Positions 7,401-9,228 of a stretch of DNA of 9,228 bases are shown piece after piece. The DNA lies in contig JAUXBI010000047.1 of NCBI GenBank assembly GCA_030619435.1, positions 1-9,228 of the forward strand, read 5' to 3'. The first letter of the stretch is position 1, and every line of letters begins with the position of its first letter. The notes beneath the pieces were generated by a model. The model was not told the DNA's origin. It was given only the letters and a program-made list of their open reading frames with translations, and made no database searches. The translations under genes and the position numbers were made by a program. The DNA is from Syntrophaceae bacterium (GTDB lineage: Bacteria > Desulfobacterota > Syntrophia > Syntrophales > UBA2210).

Positions 7401-8655
7401 CTGTGAACTGTTCTACAATGCTGTCGGAGTCGTTTATGTCCACGGATTCCTGGGTTCCATCACCCATGTTTCTGAGCTGAGCCGCTCCCTTCTCCATCTC
7501 CTTTTCACCTATTATCAGTGTATGGGAGCAGTTCAGTTTATTCGATCGTTTCATCTGACTTTTGAGGCTCCTGTTTGAGAAGTCCATTTCCGCCCTGATA
7601 CCGGCAAGCCTGAGCGTATTGCAGAGAGAAAACGCAAAGCTCTGGGCTTTGTCTCCAAGAGCCGCTATGAAGATATTCGGGCGCTTGGCATCTTGCCCGT
7701 CCGCGTCGGGTATCATTGAGATAAGCCTGTCGAACCCTATAGCGAATCCTATTCCCGATATATTCGGGCCTCCCAGCATTTGCACGAGACCATCGTATCT
7801 GCCTCCGCCCGTAACAGCGTTTTGCGCTCCCAGCGATTGCGTGGTGATCTCAAAGGCAGTCCTGGTATAATAATCAAGGCCTCGCACCATCTTCGTATTT
7901 ATTATAAATGGAATATGGAGGATTCCGAGGTGTTCCTTCACCTTCTCAAAGTGTTGTTTGCATTCGACGCATATAAAATCCAGAATCACAGGGGCTCCGG
8001 ATATAATCTCCTGGCAGGATTCATTTTTGCAGTCAAATATTCTCAAGGGGTTTGTGACGAGACGTCTGCGGCAATCCTCGCATAGATCCTCTTCCCTGTT
8101 TTTCAGGAAACCCGTTACCTTTTCCCGAAACGCCGGGCGGCACTTGTCACATCCCAGCGAATTGATTTCAAGTTTCAGTTTAGCAAGGCCGACTTCACTT
8201 AAAAGATACATCAGCATGGACATAAGTTCCGCGTCTATGCGGGGATCTTCCTGTCCCAGAAACTCGACATTTATCTGGTGAAACTGCCTGAATCGCCCTT
8301 TCTGCGGTCTTTCACGCCTGAACATAGGCCCTATGGTGAAAAGTTTTGCCACAGGGTCCTTTTCGTATATGTGATGTTCTATGTACGCGCGGATAACGGA
8401 AGCAGTTGCCTCCGGGCGCATTGTGAGATACTCATTCCCTCGGTCGAGAAATGTGTACATCTCCTTTTCGACTATATCGGTGGCTTCGCCGATGCCTCTC
8501 TTGAAAAGTTCGGTTTTTTCCAGGACTGGAGTCCTTATCTCCTGAATGCCGAAATTGAAGAATATCTCGCGTATCTTTTCTTCGACACGTTGCCATTTAG
8601 GTGTTTCATCCGGCAGTATATCGCGAAATCCTCTTACCGATGTTATCTTTGCCAT
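7369..8655 (-). CDS. hisS: Histidyl-tRNA synthetase
   Basis: Class II synthetase that charges tRNA-His in the cytoplasm. The 428-residue product begins with the usual VRGFRDILP and shows motif 1 (about 38-63), motif 2 ([17 protein letters not shown], 111-127), the HisRS signatures RGLDYYT (258-264) and GGGRYDGL (283-290), motif 3 ([11 protein letters not shown], 301-311) and the C-terminal anticodon-binding domain from about 326. The segment between motif 2 and RGLDYYT holds eight paired cysteines, C169/C172, C192/C195, C209/C214 and C229/C232, suggesting one or two bound zincs. The last residues (KPVTVNREP) come from a tandem repeat and extend beyond the normal family end. ATG 8655 has AGGAG (8670-8666) 10 bases upstream. 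aspS follows after 28 bases. No convincing promoter was found in the gap upstream, so cotranscription with the preceding gene remains possible. Confidence 0.97.
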   Translation of the reverse strand: MAKITSVRGFRDILPDETPKWQRVEEKIREIFFNFGIQEIRTPVLEKTELFKRGIGEATDIVEKEMYTFLDRGNEYLTMRPEATASVIRAYIEHHIYEKDPVAKLFTIGPMFRRERPQKGRFRQFHQINVEFLGQEDPRIDAELMSMLMYLLSEVGLAKLKLEINSLGCDKCRPAFREKVTGFLKNREEDLCEDCRRRLVTNPLRIFDCKNESCQEIISGAPVILDFICVECKQHFEKVKEHLGILHIPFIINTKMVRGLDYYTRTAFEITTQSLGAQNAVTGGGRYDGLVQMLGGPNISGIGFAIGFDRLISMIPDADGQDAKRPNIFIAALGDKAQSFAFSLCNTLRLAGIRAEMDFSNRSLKSQMKRSNKLNCSHTLIIGEKEMEKGAAQLRNMGDGTQESVDINDSDSIVEQFTVKPVTVNREP

Positions 8656-8820
8656 TGCAGATTATCTCCTATGAATTCAACCAAAAATCACTAACATATA
8701 TCAGGGGGAAAGGCAAAGGGAAAAACAGAGGGGCCAGCGCTGGGAATAGGGGGGGCTTTTTTCTTGCTTCCCTGATTCGAAGCAGGGAAGGCTTTATATC
8801 CAGGGTTACAGGGAACTAGA
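8656..8820. other. Gap upstream of hisS with G-run-rich tract
   Basis: This 165-base gap holds no gene. On the + strand, 8704-8755 is G-rich with tracts of 5, 3, 4, 3 and 7 G, a perfect CCAGCGCTGG palindrome (8734-8743) and a following T6 run (8757-8762). The hisS Shine-Dalgarno is at its left end. Weak promoter-like words on the minus strand (TATATG near 8698) lack a good -35. Confidence 0.6.
8767..8790 (-). terminator. Stem-loop after the asparagine-synthase gene, possible terminator
   Basis: A perfect 8-bp stem (CTTCCCTG at 8767-8774 with CAGGGAAG at 8783-8790) closes an 8-base loop, 31 bases past the stop at 8821. On the minus strand it is followed by an A-rich run rather than T, so it does not meet the intrinsic terminator pattern and may be an RNA-stabilising or Rho-assisted structure. 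Confidence 0.35.
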
Positions 8821-9228
8821 TTATAGATTCGGCTTCTCCCATTTATGGAAGAAAGATGGTCTCAATGGGTCCCACCTTCCCACCAGACGATCGAATGCAG
8901 GGTAGGGTAGAGTTTTCTTGAACATCCTATAGTAGTATAATTCCTCTATGGATGATAGCAGTGGATTACCCTCTACCCTGTTGAATTCGGTTAACTCTGC
9001 TTCAGAAATTGCCTCTTCAGCCTGTTTACGCATGATATACGCAACGCCAGAGCCCTGCGCGAAAAAGCGTTTTGTCTGATAGATGATATGTTCCGGTAGA
9101 CAGCCTTCGAATGCCTGACGCACGATCCACTTTCCTGTCTGTTCCTCACCATGGATTTTGTGTTCCAGCGGGATCTTCAGGGCAAAGTCCATCACCTTGT
9201 CATCAAGGAATGGTGTACGGCTTTCGTA
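8821..9228 (-). CDS. Asparagine-synthase-family protein, C-terminal part (runs off window)
   Basis: The reading frame is open to the window edge, so only the last 135 residues are present and the start lies outside. The fragment begins with ESRTPFLDDKVMDFALKIP, the conserved segment of the ATP-dependent synthetase domain of AsnB-type enzymes (R-x-PFLD). It continues with GKWIVRQAFEGCLPEHIIYQTKRFFAQGSG, the region where these enzymes carry their K-x-x-F-x-x-G motif, and ends with an EELYYYRMF segment as in E. coli AsnB. The family makes asparagine from aspartate, glutamine and ATP through an N-terminal glutaminase and a C-terminal synthetase domain, but paralogues also modify cell-wall or secreted molecules. 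The N-terminal glutaminase residues are not visible, so I do not assign asnB. It lies 165 bases upstream of hisS on the same strand. Confidence 0.85.
   Translation of the reverse strand, partial: YESRTPFLDDKVMDFALKIPLEHKIHGEEQTGKWIVRQAFEGCLPEHIIYQTKRFFAQGSGVAYIMRKQAEEAISEAELTEFNRVEGNPLLSSIEELYYYRMFKKTLPYPAFDRLVGRWDPLRPSFFHKWEKPNL

Noticed and set aside
8734..8762. CCAGCGCTGG plus G7 and T6 as a + strand terminator
   Set aside because: The palindrome leaves too small a loop, the G7 run has no C-run partner, and no + strand gene lies upstream.

Overview
This window looks like an ordinary bacterial chromosome segment with seven protein genes, most of them housekeeping, and no sign of phage, insertion sequence, CRISPR or plasmid functions. 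The host is probably a Gram-negative anaerobe. The evidence is a small LysM protein with a lipobox, a zinc-type adenylate kinase, an aspS type with the bacterial GAD insertion lying behind hisS, and a Re-citrate-synthase-like enzyme of the kind reported in anaerobes. Desulfobacterota-like bacteria or a neighbouring candidate phylum would fit, but the sequence does not fix the taxonomy.

Layout. Positions 1-360 hold no convincing gene, but contain a strong palindromic hairpin just before adk. Two genes follow on the + strand: adk (361-1008), then a UvrD/PcrA-type helicase (1041-2996). The helicase runs into the minus-strand block with only 8 bases between the two stop codons. Read in its own direction, from right to left, the minus-strand block contains: the end of an asparagine-synthase-family gene cut by the window edge (9228-8821); a 165-base G-rich gap; hisS (8655-7369); aspS (7340-5565); a terminator-like hairpin; a near-consensus promoter; a LysM lipoprotein gene (5417-4977); a strong intrinsic terminator; and a 628-residue enzyme (4891-3005).

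Function. hisS and aspS form a probable two-gene translation operon. The LysM lipoprotein has its own promoter and terminator and probably sits in the envelope on peptidoglycan. The most unusual gene is the last one. It joins a DRE-TIM metallolyase domain (isopropylmalate, homocitrate and Re-citrate synthase superfamily) to a C-terminal Cache-like ligand-sensing domain, with no membrane helix in between. This suggests a soluble acyl-CoA condensing enzyme controlled by a small molecule through a module normally seen outside the cell in chemoreceptors and sensor kinases. Its leader also contains the upstream gene's terminator, directly before its ribosome-binding site, so its transcription depends either on readthrough or on a promoter I could not find.

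Other points of note are a degenerate heptanucleotide tandem repeat that has run into the 3' end of hisS, start codons for adk, the LysM gene and aspS that are set by Shine-Dalgarno spacing rather than by the longest open frame, and a G-run-rich tract upstream of hisS.
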